Assembly (NCBI RefSeq): GCF_001704415.2
Contig: NC_030817.1
Location: 32,623,550-32,687,549 of the forward strand
Length of the DNA: 64,000 nt
Origin: Capra hircus
Lineage: Eukaryota; Chordata; Mammalia; Artiodactyla; Bovidae
Direction of reading: 5' to 3'
Positions 1-13,162 of this stretch are shown piece after piece (the stretch's first letter is position 1; each line of letters begins with the position of its first letter). The position numbers were made by a program, and so were the translations under genes. The notes under the pieces are model-generated. The model saw only the letters and a program-made list of their open reading frames with translations, had not been told where the DNA came from and did not search any database.

Positions 1-507
1 AGAAGACAGAATCCTTACCTCTGATATTTAAAATGCCATGTACACATCAACAAATGTTTACATGTTACAGAAAAAGCACATACACATAAAAGCAAACATA
101 CACAAAAAATGATCATTAATTTCAATATTTAATATTAATTTTTAAAATTCTATATGTTTTTCTATTTTGACACAATAGATTAATGTTAAGAAAGGAAAAT
201 TCTACATCATCTTAATTTAATAACATCTTAGAATCTTTACCATGCTATCTATGTAATTGAAATCCTGAATTTTTCTTGAAGGGTTGTTTTGGTAGTAAAC
301 ACTACGCCTTCAAATCATAAACTTAACTTTTTTCATGCTAGAAACATAATTATATAAGAGTGCTCAACTCCTTTAATATTTATCTACCTCAGTCAGCTCT
401 TCCTCTTAGACTAAAGATACCTAGTTTTAGATTCTCTTACATGCAGGAGAAAATAAGAAAATTTAAAACTCCAGATACACGTATTTAAAGAACCATAATG
501 ATTACAA

Positions 508-699
508 GGGCTTCCCTTGTAGCTTAACTGGTAAAGAATCTGTCTGCAATGTGGGAGACCTGGGTTTGATCCCTGGGTTGGGAAGATCCCCTGGAGAAGG
601 GAAAGGCTACCCACTGCAGTAGTCTGGCCTGGAGAATTCCATGGACTGCACAGTCCATGGGGTCACAGAGTTGGACACAACTGAGTGACTTTCACTTTC
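508..699 (+). repeat. Bov-tA SINE with target-site duplication
   Basis: A tRNA-derived head (ggcttcccttgtagcttaac) is followed by the Bov-A body and the ttggacacaactgagtgact tail. The 10-bp direct repeat AATGATTACA flanks it at 497-506 and 700-709, which marks retroposition. Confidence 0.9.
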
Positions 700-2379
700 A
701 ATGATTACATAAAATCATCTGTGTTATATACTGTCAGTGATACATAAATTAATGACTACCTGCAGATACAATGACAAAACACAATATTCTCCAACAATTA
801 TATCACTAATCTACACTTGATCAACAGTGCTCTAAACATTTACATCACAATTATGATTCATACGGTATCATCAAGTCTGATAAATAAACCACTGTAAACC
901 ATTTTAAAAATTCAAAATCATGAAATTATCATATCAAACTTAAAATAATTCATGTTTTTATTAATGAAAGGATGCTAAAGAATAAAGCCTAAAAGTTCCA
1001 ATTTTCCTTAATGCCAGCCATATAATGCAGTAGCAAAAATGATGACAATGGACATACACGTATACACTAATACATACCACATTTAAGACACAGAGGTGTG
1101 AGGAAGGAAAATGCGGGTTTAAGACCAATCGCTAATATCAAATTTATGCAACAAAATCTTTTTCACAATTTTTATTATTAATCAACAGCAGCCCCAAATC
1201 AAAATGCCCTGATGAGAAATTTCAAGAATTTAATATTATGAGTTCTTTTTTTTTAATAGTCACTTTGAAATGTATCTAATTTTTTAAGAAAAAAAATTAC
1301 TTCCACTTCGGCATACTTCATCATGGTTAGAAATGACATAAAAACCAAAGACAACAGTGATACAAACCACCATCGTGTAGTTTTACCTAGGAACCCTTCC
1401 AACTTCAAGTGAAAAAGAGAAACAGTTTAAGAACTTTAATTCATAGAACTATACAAAGATATGTGTTTGAGTATTTTATTCAAGTCTGTTGAGCCACGTA
1501 ATTTCTCAAGATGTTCTAAAAGACAAACAGAAAACCCAACAATATAGTGCACCTATTTAATCAGGACATCCTTGATTATAAAAATAATGAAGAAGCTCCA
1601 TCTATATGAAGTTTTCTCTGTAACTTCCATGTTACAAGTATCATCTAAAAGAACACGTAATTTAAAGCACTAAAGAGTGACTCTGGCACTTTGATAAGAG
1701 CGAAAGAATTAACTGGTGCATATAGTAAATTTAGTTTATTTTTGGTTCGAGATGGATATTACAGAATGCCAAGAGAAAAAAAAGAGTATAAGATTTAGTA
1801 ATCGTAAGGCACAAAATGTCTTATACTTGCCAAAAATGGCATGCAAATATATTACTGATTGAGTGCAAGAGAACAGTACAAAAATCATATCTGTTAGTAT
1901 ATTTTATATAAATACTAAAACCTAAGTTGATGACAGTAACAAAGCTAAGACTTGATAACCTTCATCACAGTAGACAAAATAAAGCTAATGCAAAAGCATA
2001 CAAAGCCTAACCCTAAATTGTTAGAATTCAAAGAAACAAAAGCAACAGGGACCCAATCTAACTACTAAATATGAAAGATCTACCTGTTATCACAGCACTG
2101 TTAGATGACGGAGAGTAACTGATAACAACAGCAGTAGATTAAGTTTATCTATTCAAAGATACAATTGGCTATTACTTATTAATCTTCCACTATGTCCTAA
2201 TCTTCACAGCAACCTCAGCAGAGTAGGCATCACTATCTTCTTTTTATAGATAAAGTCGAGAATTAGAAGGTTAATCTATGAGCTACAATTTAGTTAAGGA
2301 GGGGATCAAAATGATAATAAATAGGTATGAAGCAGAAGCATAAAATGAACACTGGGAAGGAAGTTAAGAATTCTGACTC

Positions 2380-2486
2380 TGATAAACAACAAAGTCCTAC
2401 TGTATAGCACTGGGTACGATGTTCAATATCCTGTGATAAACCACAATGCAAAAGAATATAAAAAGAATATATACATATATATATGT
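2380..2486 (+). repeat. Ruminant L1 3' end fragment
   Basis: Matches the 3' UTR of ruminant L1, with motifs ataaacaacaaagtcctact and ttcaatatcctgtgataaac. It is cut by the next SINE at an AT-rich site. Confidence 0.7.
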
Positions 2487-2487
2487 A

Positions 2488-2692
2488 TGGGCTTCCCCGG
2501 TAGCACAGTGCTAAAGAATCCACCTGCCAATGCAGGAGATGCAAGAGAGGCAGGTTTGATCCCTGGGTCAGGAAAATCCCCTGGAGTAGGGCTTGGCAAC
2601 CCACTCCAGTATTCTTGCCTGGAGAATCTCATGACAGAGGAACTGGGCAGCCTCCAGTCCACAGAGTTGGACACAACTGAAGAGACTTAGCA
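2488..2692 (+). repeat. Bov-tA SINE
   Basis: Full tRNA-like head, cccactccagtattcttgcc body and acacaactgaagagacttag tail. It is joined directly to an L1 3' end. Confidence 0.88.
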
Positions 2693-3067
2693 GTTACAAT
2701 TAACAAAACATTTCACATAATAAATACTTTAAAATTATGGATATCCTTGGTAAAAACAATAGTTCTATTACTCATAAAATCATTTGTGATAACTACAGAT
2801 GTCACTCAGCAGCTAATATAAAAAAATTAATGAATCTGGAAACCTAAGATATTAATGTTCAAATGTATAGCTCTATTAATAAAATATCATAGGAATGCTA
2901 AGTCTCAGAAAAGGCTATTTAAACAATGGGTTAAAGCCTATCACGGGACTGAAGAGATGTGTTACTTAGTACTTTTTTTGTTAGTGCAACTTTTCTAGTC
3001 AGTGGAATAACCACTTGGCTTTGAAAACATTTTGTCATTGACTTTGGTTATAACAAATTTGTCATAA

Positions 3068-3254
3068 GTGAAGTGAAAGTCACTCAGTTGTGTCCGACTC
3101 TTTGCGACCCCATGGACTATGCAGTCCATGGGATTCTCCACGGCAGAATACTGGAGTGGGTAGCCTTTCCCTGCTCCAGTGGATCTTCCTAACCCAGGGA
3201 TCGAACCCAGGTCTCCCGCACTGCAGGCTCCAGCTGAGCCACCAGGGAAGCCTT
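3068..3254 (-). repeat. Bov-tA SINE
   Basis: Reverse orientation: starts gtgaagtgaaagtcactcag and ends with the tRNA head complement (ctgagccaccagggaagcc). Confidence 0.9.
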
Positions 3255-5771
3255 GTTAAGAGGTTCTAATCAAATTAAAAGCCTCTTAAGCCTAGAGAAC
3301 ATTCTACAAGTCAGTTCATTCACCAGTTTAATCTTAACCCTCTTCTACTCCTTTAACTTAGAATTTCCATGGGATATGATAAAACTGATATGCAGAACAA
3401 TAAGCACACGGTACGAAAAAATCCAAAATCTTAAAAAAAATTTGTTACAAAAATATATGATTAAAAAAGATTTTAGTGTTAAACTTGATATAATACCTAC
3501 GTACATTTATATATAAATTAAAGCAAACAGCAACTAATTCCTTTACATTTTCCTTATTTTTCACTGTTTCCCTCACATTTTCCTTATTTTTTAAATATAG
3601 TGTGTTATTTTTATATTCTAAAAAAGCAAAGGAACAGTTAAAGAATGTCTCACTGACAGTTGAATTTGGCAGGATTTTTGATGACTGGACAGATTAACAG
3701 TACAATTACATACATTCCTCATCTTTAATGCAAGGATAAGAACTGCCAAATGAATGAACTATACTACAAAGGCAGTGTTTTAGTATAGGAAGAGGAGATA
3801 TTTCCAAGTCTCAAACCTCCCCCAACCCTGTCCAAAATCCATGAACTGGTGTTATTCATCATTCAAAACTTGGAGGGCAAGGTAATATTACATTTTTTTA
3901 ATTGAGTTATGGTAGATCCATAATCTCTTTAAAAATTTATTGTTATAATAGGAAAAATTAATACCTGTATTATATAGTTAATATTACCTTCTCAGATAAC
4001 TTTTTGATAACTAATGATTATAACTCCTATTTTATCCAAACTATTAGTGTGGTATCCCCTTTTGTTTCATTTTTTAATAGTCTGAGATAATTTCAACTTC
4101 TTTTAAAACCAAAAATATCATTGAGAACATTAATAACACTTTTGTATAACTTTCTGATTCTACCTATGTTAACACTTTTCAGAAATCAAGAAAAATTACA
4201 AAAGGAGAATTTAAATCCAACAGATAAATAGGCACCCAATTATAAATACAGGAAGTCTGTGATCCATGAGAGATCACACATTTTATTTTGCCACTTTCTA
4301 ACTCTGATCCTTCTTTATGTGGTCTGCATCCTTCAATATCTAAACACTCTATACAGCAGAGTGCTACACTGAGTCTCCTTAAAAGAACAGTACCTCTAAC
4401 CATTTTAAAACTTTTTGATCACTGTGTCTCACTACACAGATGCAAAGATCTTATTTTGCATTCTTCTCCCAAATTAGTTTCTGTTTTGACAAATGTGGCC
4501 TGTTTTCATAACTGTGTACGACCTGCATTAAGAGTCACCCAATGCACTTATAAAAGAAATTCTTGGGTTGCCATCCTAGACCTGCTAAACTGGAGAGACC
4601 TGCGGTCCTCAAATTCTCATTTTTTTAAAACTAGCACCATGTGAGTCTTATGTACACCATTTGATACATGAATCACATGCAATTAAGATTCTAAGCTCTT
4701 GGAGGAAAAAAATTATACAATTTCTTCTGTAATTACCTGTCATAGAAAATCACCACAGAGAATGCTCAGTATCAACTAGTTTTTTTCAGTATTAATACTA
4801 AAATGCCATTCATGTACAGGATAGAAATAGCTATTCATAGTTGAAGTATTATTCTGGGGTACAGAAGTCCAAAATGTGAAAATCTGAAAAACAGTATTGC
4901 TTCTGTAAAAGCTGAGCATTGTATCATTAAAACTTCACAAGCACTGTGAATGTAACCTTGATATTAAGTATCAAACAGGATGTATATTAGTATCTGAACA
5001 TGCATCATATAATGTCCCATGCTTCTGCACATATCAACTCCTTTAATTTTTACCACTGCTTTATTTAAAACAGCAAAATTGCATCTATCTAATCTATACG
5101 AGTTAACTTTAAACTTAGTTTTAAATCTCTTAACAACTATCAATGGCCACAACCAACCCTTCTAAAAATATATAGTTCAGAATAATAGCACCATTGTGAA
5201 CCAACATCAACTTCTAGGAGGTCTAAGAATAAAAATGGTTAGAAAATAATAGATACATAGTGCAGATTGCTACTATTAATAGAAGCCACAGCATAACACA
5301 GATTTTCTTTGTCTTATGTACAAAGTACAATTTTCACCTAAAGACTGTTCTTCACATCTCTGAGCATCAACTAGAGACTAATGATTTTTACCCAAAGCAA
5401 CAAATCAGGTAAACTAAAAATAAATCTAAAGGGTCATTTCTTTTCCTTCTGCAGGGAAACCACAATATTATAATTACATCTTTTATACCAAGACATACAT
5501 GTATAAACCAAACAATGCCATAGATGTTCAGTGTGGAGCCAAGGATAGGATGGTATCTGCAGGACTGCGTTGTTTCAAAGTACTGAAAGGAGACTCGGAA
5601 ATATTAATTGTTGTTATTCTCATCAGCACAATGACAGCAACTATGTAAGTACTATATTCAGGTTTGCATTTATATGTATTGCGACACTTGTTGCTACTCA
5701 CTAAAGTTTTTTAAAGTCAGCATAAGCGTATGCATCAAATGTTAAGAATGTATTTATATTAGCAGCATATA

Positions 5772-5980
5772 TTGTTGTTTAGTCGCTAAGTTGTGTCCAA
5801 CTCTTTTATGACCCCATGGACTATAGCCCACCAGGCTCCTCTCTCTATGGGATCTTCCAGCCAAGAATACCAGAGTGGGTTGCCATTTCCTACTTCGAGG
5901 GATCTTCCTGACCCAGGGACCGAACCTGTGTCTCCCATACTGGCAGGCAGATTCTTTATTGGCAGGGAATGACCCAGTAG
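5772..5980 (-). repeat. Bov-tA SINE, diverged
   Basis: Reverse orientation: tagtcgctaagttgtgtcca through gatcttcctgacccagggac. The head is degraded. Confidence 0.85.
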
Positions 5981-6520
5981 CATATCTATCTTTCTTGAAA
6001 GGTGTTAAGAGTCCTGACTACACAGAAAATCAAAAATTAAGCTATGATCATCTACGCTTGAATCTACTCTGGCCAGGACTTTTTCAGTCTGTGAATACTA
6101 TGGTAACATCTGTATTACCCTTATACAGAGCAGGCAGCAAGACAATATAAGACTGCAACTATGCAATTTTAATTCCAGAAAAAGTTTAAAAAGTCTGATG
6201 AGTAAGTTGTACTGACTTTTCTAAAGGAAGAAAAATCACCATAGAATTTAACTTTCTTGAAGGGAAATATCAAGATAACCTAAAAAAGGAGTACACTCTT
6301 GGATGAAATAACCCTAAGTGGCCAAGTTACTGTAAAGAGATAATCGATAATTACCATTAAGTTGTCATTAAAATTTTACCCATCTGTATCAAGTAAATTG
6401 ACAAGAAAAAGTACATATTTCTCTGCCAATATAATGTTTCAGTGTATTTACAAAACAGAGGTACATATATATGAAACCCCCCAAATTAAATCCTTTCTAT
6501 TAAATTACTTAACTACTTAC

Positions 6521-6611
6521 CCACAGTATACCAACTAGCATCTGTCAACTTGCTGATAACAGCTTCCTGAAAGGATCCATCAGACGTCCTTGTTTCAACA
6601 ATAGCTCCAAC
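6521..6611 (-). CDS. ARID4A: ARID4A coding exon, residues 62-91
   Basis: 91 nt ending in phase 1. It codes [20 protein letters not shown] then [10 protein letters not shown]. The acceptor is tttttag and the donor gtaagt. This is the last ARID4A exon visible in the window. Confidence 0.95.
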
Positions 6612-9600
6612 CTAAAAACATAAAATCAAAATTTCATCATCAAATTTAAATAAATAAACTAAATCACTCCTACCAACCATATGACCTGGGTAAAAAAATA
6701 TATCTATTTATCTTACATTCCCAGAGATCTTTATCATTTATAGTGCTCTAACCTTTATCATGCAGTTCCAGCCCCAAAACACTGAGGCTTATGTAAGACA
6801 GTTATTATTACCCCATTTTATACGTTGGAACTTGTGACTCAGGAAGAGAAAATAATCTGCAAAGAATCCAGGATGAGAACCCAGTCTTTTAAGTCTTATT
6901 TCAGAGCTTTTTTACTATATCATATTGCCTATAAGAAAACTGTGGAGTATAAGAACCAAAAACCATAAAGATAACACAAAAATAACTTCAATTTTCTTTC
7001 ATAGAAACATTGACTATTGGATTCAGCATTTATATTTAAGGGACCTTTTAAATAAAGTTTCACCTGGATACAGAGAGATGGACCAGTTGAACTTCTTCCA
7101 GCTTCCAGACCTTTTTATATCAGATATTAACTGAAGTGGTACTTTGACATAACAAAGATTTATAACATAAACAAATGGCCAGACATGGATGGAAAACATA
7201 ATGTAGGCATTCATTAAATTGAATTATTAAGTCAACACAGTTTACTTGGTAAGTCTGAACAACAGAATATTCAGACTTAAATTAGTATAGCACACTTAAC
7301 AAGTTAAACCTCTGTGGTAACAATATGAAAAACAAAATAAAGTATTCAATCCAAGAAATCAAAACAAAAAGCAGTGAAACTCATATTCATATGTATTAAA
7401 ATACTCTTCTTAAAGACACTCAACATTCTTAAACTAAGGATACAGACACTGTTAATGTCATAATTTATATTAACTATACAACACCTCATTTGTATTGCTG
7501 TTTTCTAATTAACATTTAAAAGTGTATTTACACGTGTAGAATTCAATAAATCATTGTATGGATTTATGACTAATCGTTTTAGATTTTAAACTGTACAAAA
7601 TACGTACTCTTAAAGGACCCTTTACTTGGTCATCTTGCACCAATTGTGTAGTATTATCCTGTTTCAGGAGTACCTAAAAAACATTTTTGCACAACAGTTC
7701 ACATGTTACTTTTAAAATAGTCTATGGTAACACTGTAACAAAAATGTCTTTAATCTATGCTTTCTTAGCATCCTGTGGTTACCTCTGGTATGATACTTAT
7801 TACATTGTCTTATGTTTGTTTTTATTGTCTCTCCCATTAACTGTGAGCTCCCTGAGGGCTAGAATCCTCTTTTATCACTGTATCTGCAGCAGTTAGCAAG
7901 TATCAATGCGTATCATAAGCACTTAATAAATATTTGCAGAATTAACTATACAAGATTTATAATCTGTAGTGATTACAGTAAAACTTTAAAACTGCCTTCA
8001 TATCTTTTTATCAAAGAGTCATAAAAGTTCATATCGTCACCAAGGTTATTACCCCCCAAAATAAAAACAGTATCAAACTTTATCCCCTATATGCAAGGTA
8101 AACAAATTAAGAACAGACATTTTCTGGTTCTTTATAAAATAAACCTAAATAGTAATATGATAAGCAATTTAGTCACAAATAAGTGTTCCTTTCTATTACA
8201 GATCACCCTATATATATAACTTGTTCTATTAAGAGAGGGATTTCCCTGGTGGCTCAGACAGTAAGGAATCCGCCTGCAATACGAGAGACACGCAGGAGAT
8301 CTGGGTTCGATCCTTTGGTTGGGAAGATCCCCTGAAGGAGGGCATGGTCACCTGCTCCAGTGTTCTTGCCTAGAGAATCTCCTGGACAGAGGAGCCTGGT
8401 GGGCTACAGTCCATGGGGTCACAAAGAGTTGGATACAACTGAGCCCCTAAGCATAGCATATTAACAGAGAGGGTTGATGGGAGAGGGAAACTGAAATGGA
8501 ACAAGTACCCAATAAGGAGAAACTTCAGATTCTAGGTAATTTATGTATGATAAGACCTCCTGGAACAAGCATGGTATTGATTTTAAATTCAGTAAGTTAA
8601 TCTACAAAGAGCTATGATGCTAACAAAAAGTTAAAATTCTCAAACAAATTCCAAGCAAATATTTGGTAAGCAGATCCTGTATAGCTGATATTGTAAAAAA
8701 CGGATATAATGAAACAAGAAATTAATGAATGTCAAATGATATCCTAACAATACTTGAGAAAAGTTTCCACATCAGATGGGAATTTAAACAGAAAGTTTAT
8801 AATAATCCTAGATAAATCTATTTGCCCGCCACACAAATCTCATTCCTCTAGTTCAACGGTTCTCAAACTTTAACATGCATCAAAAACACCTAGGGGCTTT
8901 TTATGACACAACAAGCTCTGGACCCCACCCTCAGAGTTTCTGAGTCAGTATGTCAGGGGCAGGGACCTAAGAATTTGCATTTTAAACAAGTTCTTAGGCG
9001 AGGCTAATGATGCTGGTCCTGGACCCACTGTTCATTCATTTATTCAACATTTCATTTATTCAACACATTTTAAGCACCCACTATGTAGAAGACACTAATC
9101 TAGGTATTCAAACAGAATAAGACAAACAATTTCTCCTTTCACAGTGCTTAATTTTTGTAGGAAAGCAAATTGCAAAACTGAAAGTAGAGCATGATCCAAT
9201 GAATATTAGTAAAAACAACACTTGTTATTGAAAGGCATAGCCCCAAATCTAGAACACATCAAATCTCTTTGGCATACTATCAAAAAGGACTTTTATGAAT
9301 TTTATTATACAGCTCTAGAATGTTAAAAATGTTTATAATAAGCATGGATTACTTTTGTAGTCTAAATAACTAAAATTATTAAAAACATTTATATAGAAAA
9401 ATTGCTTGGGGGAAACCTAAAAATGATACTAGTGTTTCTGAAGTAAACTATTGGTTTTACTCCTTCAGTACTCTTCTGTGTTTCCAAATACTGTACAAGA
9501 ATAAGTAACTGGTTTTCTGGCCATAAAAGCATCTTAAAAATAGAATTCTTAAATCATTTTTAATGCTGTCTTGAACGTATACTTCCCATGGTTTTGTTTT

Positions 9601-11820
9601 TAGTAATCTATTGCTTTTTCTAACTACTTGAAATTGCCTCTACCTAAATAATAAGAAAGGGAAAGATAACAGATTATAGCCCACCACAAACAGGAAAGAT
9701 CCAAATAATGGGAAGTACCATGAGTACAGTATTTTCATAGCAGCAGTTCGGAATAATTTCTCATTTTGAGTTAGTTCCCAGTTCCTAATGTGCCTTTCCT
9801 ACAGTTTTGTATACAACAGTTTTTCACATATTAATGATTCAGTAAGTGAAGTAATGATTCAATAAATAAAGTGTTGATTTGCAGTCTCCTCACCCCTAAT
9901 TCTCTTCAATTGAGTTAATAAAGCTGTTGCATTAAAAAGAAAAATTACCTTAACCTTTACCAGCCTTTTCACAGTCTTAATTTTTGCCTCACAGAAGGCA
10001 CCTCGGTACTTGGCGCTGACATCAGTTCCCACTGTCAGGTAGGCAGGCTCATCCGCCGCCTGATGAAAGAAAGATGAAATATTAAAGCCACTACTGTTCT
10101 CCCCAACTCCAACCCCAAGTCTCACTGAAAGGTTCTATATTTCAAGTAGTAGGAACATTAACATTATTTGCTTATTAATATCATTAACAATTTGAAAAAT
10201 ATTCCTAAAGCACTTTATTAGCAATCCTTTACTTAATAAACTATATCTTGATAACTTAAGACATTTTAAATTGTAACTATAAAGTATCAGTAGGGAAATA
10301 TAATGCTTTCTCATTCAGGTACAAAATGATTCAACAATTTTACAATATATTTAAGAAATGAAAAAATTTAAAAATTCAAAAAAGTCTATTTATATTGTCT
10401 CATAGAATTTTAAGTTATTCACTTATGGCCTCCTGAAAATTTTATTTTCAAATTAAAAGAAATATTCTATTAAAATTAATACTAACTAGTACATAATTAA
10501 ATGTTTAATATAGTTACATAAAGGCAACATTTTGGATATACTATAACAGTATAGATAATTAATGAAGCCAACATTTTTGACAAAGAGAGCATTATTTAGA
10601 AAAACCATTGGCTAAGTGCTGCATTTTAGAGCTTCAAGTCTAAATTATCTGATTAATGCAGAGATGTGAATTGATGGTAGTAGTACCAAGTTTATTACAC
10701 TAATCTTGGTATATATTTTTTTAAGTTTCAGAAAGAAATACCTGCTTTCAGCAAATGGTCATGATCAGAATGATACACTGAAAGATGTGAGAAATATTAT
10801 TTCTCCATTTATTTTAATCTTGATAGTAGCAGAATAATTGCTATCTCAGTCTGTCACTTTACCAACTTTTTTCAAAAGTTAAGTATATGTATACAAATTC
10901 AATTCAACATTGCCAAGTGCAACGGTGACAGTGTACAGTTTAGAGAAATACTTTCAAGCAGAAAATGATTTTTCATTCCATTTTCCCAACTAACATTAAA
11001 GAAGGTACACTGTCACTTCAAAACTTCAAGGAGATAGGAAAGCGAGAGGAAGTTTGGGAAAATACTGTATTTCAGAGCTCAATACACTGAAACAGTAAAT
11101 GAGTAAGAAATCAAATTTAAAGTTAGTGCATTTATGAATAATGCAAATTGATGAGAAATACTTTTTGCAAATATTCAACGCCTCAGAACTACAGGTTGAT
11201 ATACCTTCCTTTCCCTTTAAACATCACAGGATGTCTGCAATATCAGCTGTCTTCAGAAGAATTTTTTTTAGGTTGGGTATATGTTTAAAATATTTACTGT
11301 AAGGACTGAACTGAAATTAAGTGCTATTAGTTATGATAACAATATACAAAATTTAGTTTTCCTTCACCTTCAAGTATATTCCAGCCACAAAATTTCACTT
11401 TATCCCCAGAAGAAATGATATGTCCCTAACACAATACACACATTCCTTCTTTAGAAAATCTCATTGGCACTGGGGAAGAAAAAAAATTCAAAAAATCCCC
11501 CAAAGAACCAAAGCTTGACTTCTGCAAAGGGTGCTGCCAACACAGGAAGTGTTTAAAAATACTAGCCCACTGGACAACAATGGGAAGGCTGCAGCAGCCT
11601 GTCCAAAGTGCTAACTGCTTCGGAGAGGGGCCAAACTGACCGCATTTAGACACAATGATCATCTCTTACCCATTCAACACGTCCTCATTTTCAGAAAGCT
11701 CTGCTTAGTAGAGGAATCAGTTTTGAGTAGCCAAAAGATGACATTCCACAGCACCAGCCTCACGACAGGCAGTGTTCAGGGCACGAGGTTCAGAGCAGCG
11801 TCGACTCCACTTACCTTCAT
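6521..11820 (-). CDS. ARID4A: ARID4A, 5' coding part (first four coding exons; rest off left edge)
   Basis: AT-rich interaction domain 4A (RBBP1) is a nuclear chromatin reader and RB-binding co-repressor of the SIN3/HDAC complex. Four minus-strand coding exons join in frame: 11815-11820, 9949-10059, 7608-7673 and 6521-6611. They give residues 1-91 of a protein that is about 1,250 residues in human. The product begins [18 protein letters not shown] and carries the [21 protein letters not shown] and [20 protein letters not shown] stretches typical of the ARID4 N-terminal Tudor region. Every border is GT-AG, and all three internal exons keep phase; the last coding exon ends in phase 1. The chosen ATG has A at -3 and sits in an exon preceded by a 3' splice site, so a non-coding first exon lies upstream in the CpG island. 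No following exon (expected to continue with a VFDDGDE-like motif) is visible in 1-6520. Identification is from recalled family sequence; no search was run. Confidence 0.95.
7608..7673 (-). CDS. ARID4A: ARID4A coding exon, residues 40-61
   Basis: 66 nt in phase 0. It codes a stretch beginning [19 protein letters not shown] and ending PLR. The acceptor is ttttag and the donor gtacgt, a weaker but valid site. Confidence 0.93.
8236..8461 (+). repeat. Bov-tA SINE
   Basis: Head tttccctggtggctcagaca, Bov-A body and tail, in ARID4A intron DNA. The flanks share an imperfect attaagagaggg-like repeat. Confidence 0.88.
8852..9030 (+). mobile_element. MER5A-type hAT-Charlie DNA transposon fossil
   Basis: Contains ggttctcaaactttaacatg, ccccaccctcagagtttctg and taagaatttgcattttaaac in MER5A order. 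It is non-coding and old. The right terminal repeat is eroded. Confidence 0.75.
9949..10059 (-). CDS. ARID4A: ARID4A coding exon, residues 3-39
   Basis: 111 nt in phase 0. It codes [20 protein letters not shown] followed by [17 protein letters not shown]. The acceptor is ttcatcag and the donor gtaatt. It forms the first strands of the N-terminal Tudor-like fold. Confidence 0.95.
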
Positions 11821-11871
11821 TTTCACTGGCGATCTCTGGGGTTCCAGCTCAACGAGCTATCTTCTCCGTCG
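11815..11871 (-). CDS. ARID4A: ARID4A exon with start codon
   Basis: Short exon of 51 nt of 5' UTR plus ATG AAG (11820-11815), followed by a gtaagt donor at 11814-11809. The upstream edge is an acceptor (ttatag before 11871), so the first exon is separate and non-coding. Only residues 1-2 (Met-Lys) are coded here. Confidence 0.88.
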
Positions 11872-13162
11872 CTATAACCAAGGGGAGGAGAAAGACAGGC
11901 ACAGAATCAGTCAACGGAGGGGAGCGACCCCGGTAAAGAAAGTAAACAAACGCCAGCGGGGAGGGGCAGAACCCTTACCAGGGAAGGGATAAGATCCCCT
12001 CCGAGGGCAGCCAGGACGCAGGAGCCTAGAGAGCGGCGAGAACCCCACCGGCGCCAAAGGGCAGCGGGTTCCACCGCGGAGTTCGCCAGCGGCCCACCGC
12101 GCCCCCGCCTCGCTAGCCACTTTGACCCGGAATGCTCAACTCAGTGCCCCTGGACGGGTTGCTCCGGAGAAGGGCAGAGCGCCGTTTGGGCTTCTCCGGG
12201 CTCCTCGCAGGCACGGCCGCCCAGCCTTCTCTCGGCGGCCCCCCGGATACCCCGACTTCGGCCCGCGCCCCGCCTCCGCCGCTCGGCCCCCTCGGCCCGC
12301 CCCGGGCCCGCGGTGGCGGCAGCGGAGTGTCACGGCGCCATTGCTCTCCTTCCTCCGCTCTGCACCATGTCAGGAAGGAGAAGCGCTTCTTCACCCAATG
12401 GGGCAGGGGCCGTGGCCTTCAGCCTGGAGGCGCGCGAGGGAGGGCAGACCCGCGAGGGAGAGAGGGCTGGGAGGAGGGGGGGGCGGAGAGGAGGAGGGGA
12501 GGTGGCCCGGACAGGGTGTGGGAGGGGAGGGGAGCTGCACAGCGGCAGCCGCCGCCTCCTCCCCGCGCCCGCCTCAACTTTTTGTACAGCCAAGAGCGGT
12601 ACCAGCCACCAGCCCCTCGGGTCCTGCCACGGACTCCACCCGGGAGGACGCACCGCGGAGTTGGGGGCCGGCTTCCCTAATCAGTCCGCTCCTCGCCTCG
12701 CGGAAGCAAACTTAGCGGCGCGACCAGCCCCACAGCCATTTTCCCGGGGAACCTGGGGAAGCGGCCGAGGAGGTTGCTGCGGAGGCTGTTCTTGCAGTTG
12801 CTGCCGCTGCTCCACGACTAGCCCCTTCACCGGTGCTCACCGCCCCGCTTGCCAAGCATCCCCCTCCCCACCTCCTAAGCTTCCAACTGCACCGGGACCC
12901 CGGGCAGCAGCGCCAGCTGCTAGTGCCGCTTCGTCCACTCAGTACCCTCGCTTCCCTTCTTCTCACCTACCAACACTGGGTGAAGTGCTCGCTGTCAGCT
13001 CCCGAGTCCTCCGCCCCGCTGACCCCCGTGGGCCCCCGTCCGGGAAGCACCACTCCCGGCCGCGGCGGCAGTTCCTGCGCCGGGTTCCCCACTCGCCCGA
13101 TTTACTGCCACAATCCACCAAATAACAAGCTGTTGAGCAGACTCGCTTCTACACGAACTCCT

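Larger units (their letters stand above)
1..6520 (-). other. ARID4A: ARID4A intron, left-edge part
   Basis: AT-rich intronic DNA with no recognisable exon. It holds a Bov-tA SINE at 508-699, a MIR-like stretch at about 2170-2290, an L1 3' end joined to a SINE at 2380-2692, and minus-strand SINEs at 3068-3254 and 5772-5980. I see nothing identifiable in 710-2165, 3260-5765 or 5990-6520. Confidence 0.7.

Noticed and set aside
4730..4760. gtaat donor-like site (minus strand) as a hidden ARID4A exon end
   Set aside because: The upstream sequence does not continue the expected ARID4A reading frame, and no matching acceptor with conserved coding was found.
9859..10125. An 88-codon frame read straight through the ARID4A exon
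   Set aside because: Only residues coded by 9949-10059 belong to ARID4A. The ends of the frame are intron read-through past good splice sites.
12122..13125. Several long open frames on both strands in the CpG island, up to 270 codons
   Set aside because: Low-complexity Pro/Arg/Gly/Ser-rich translations, overlapping in many frames, with no domain. High G+C removes stop codons by chance, and the region is promoter and 5' UTR.
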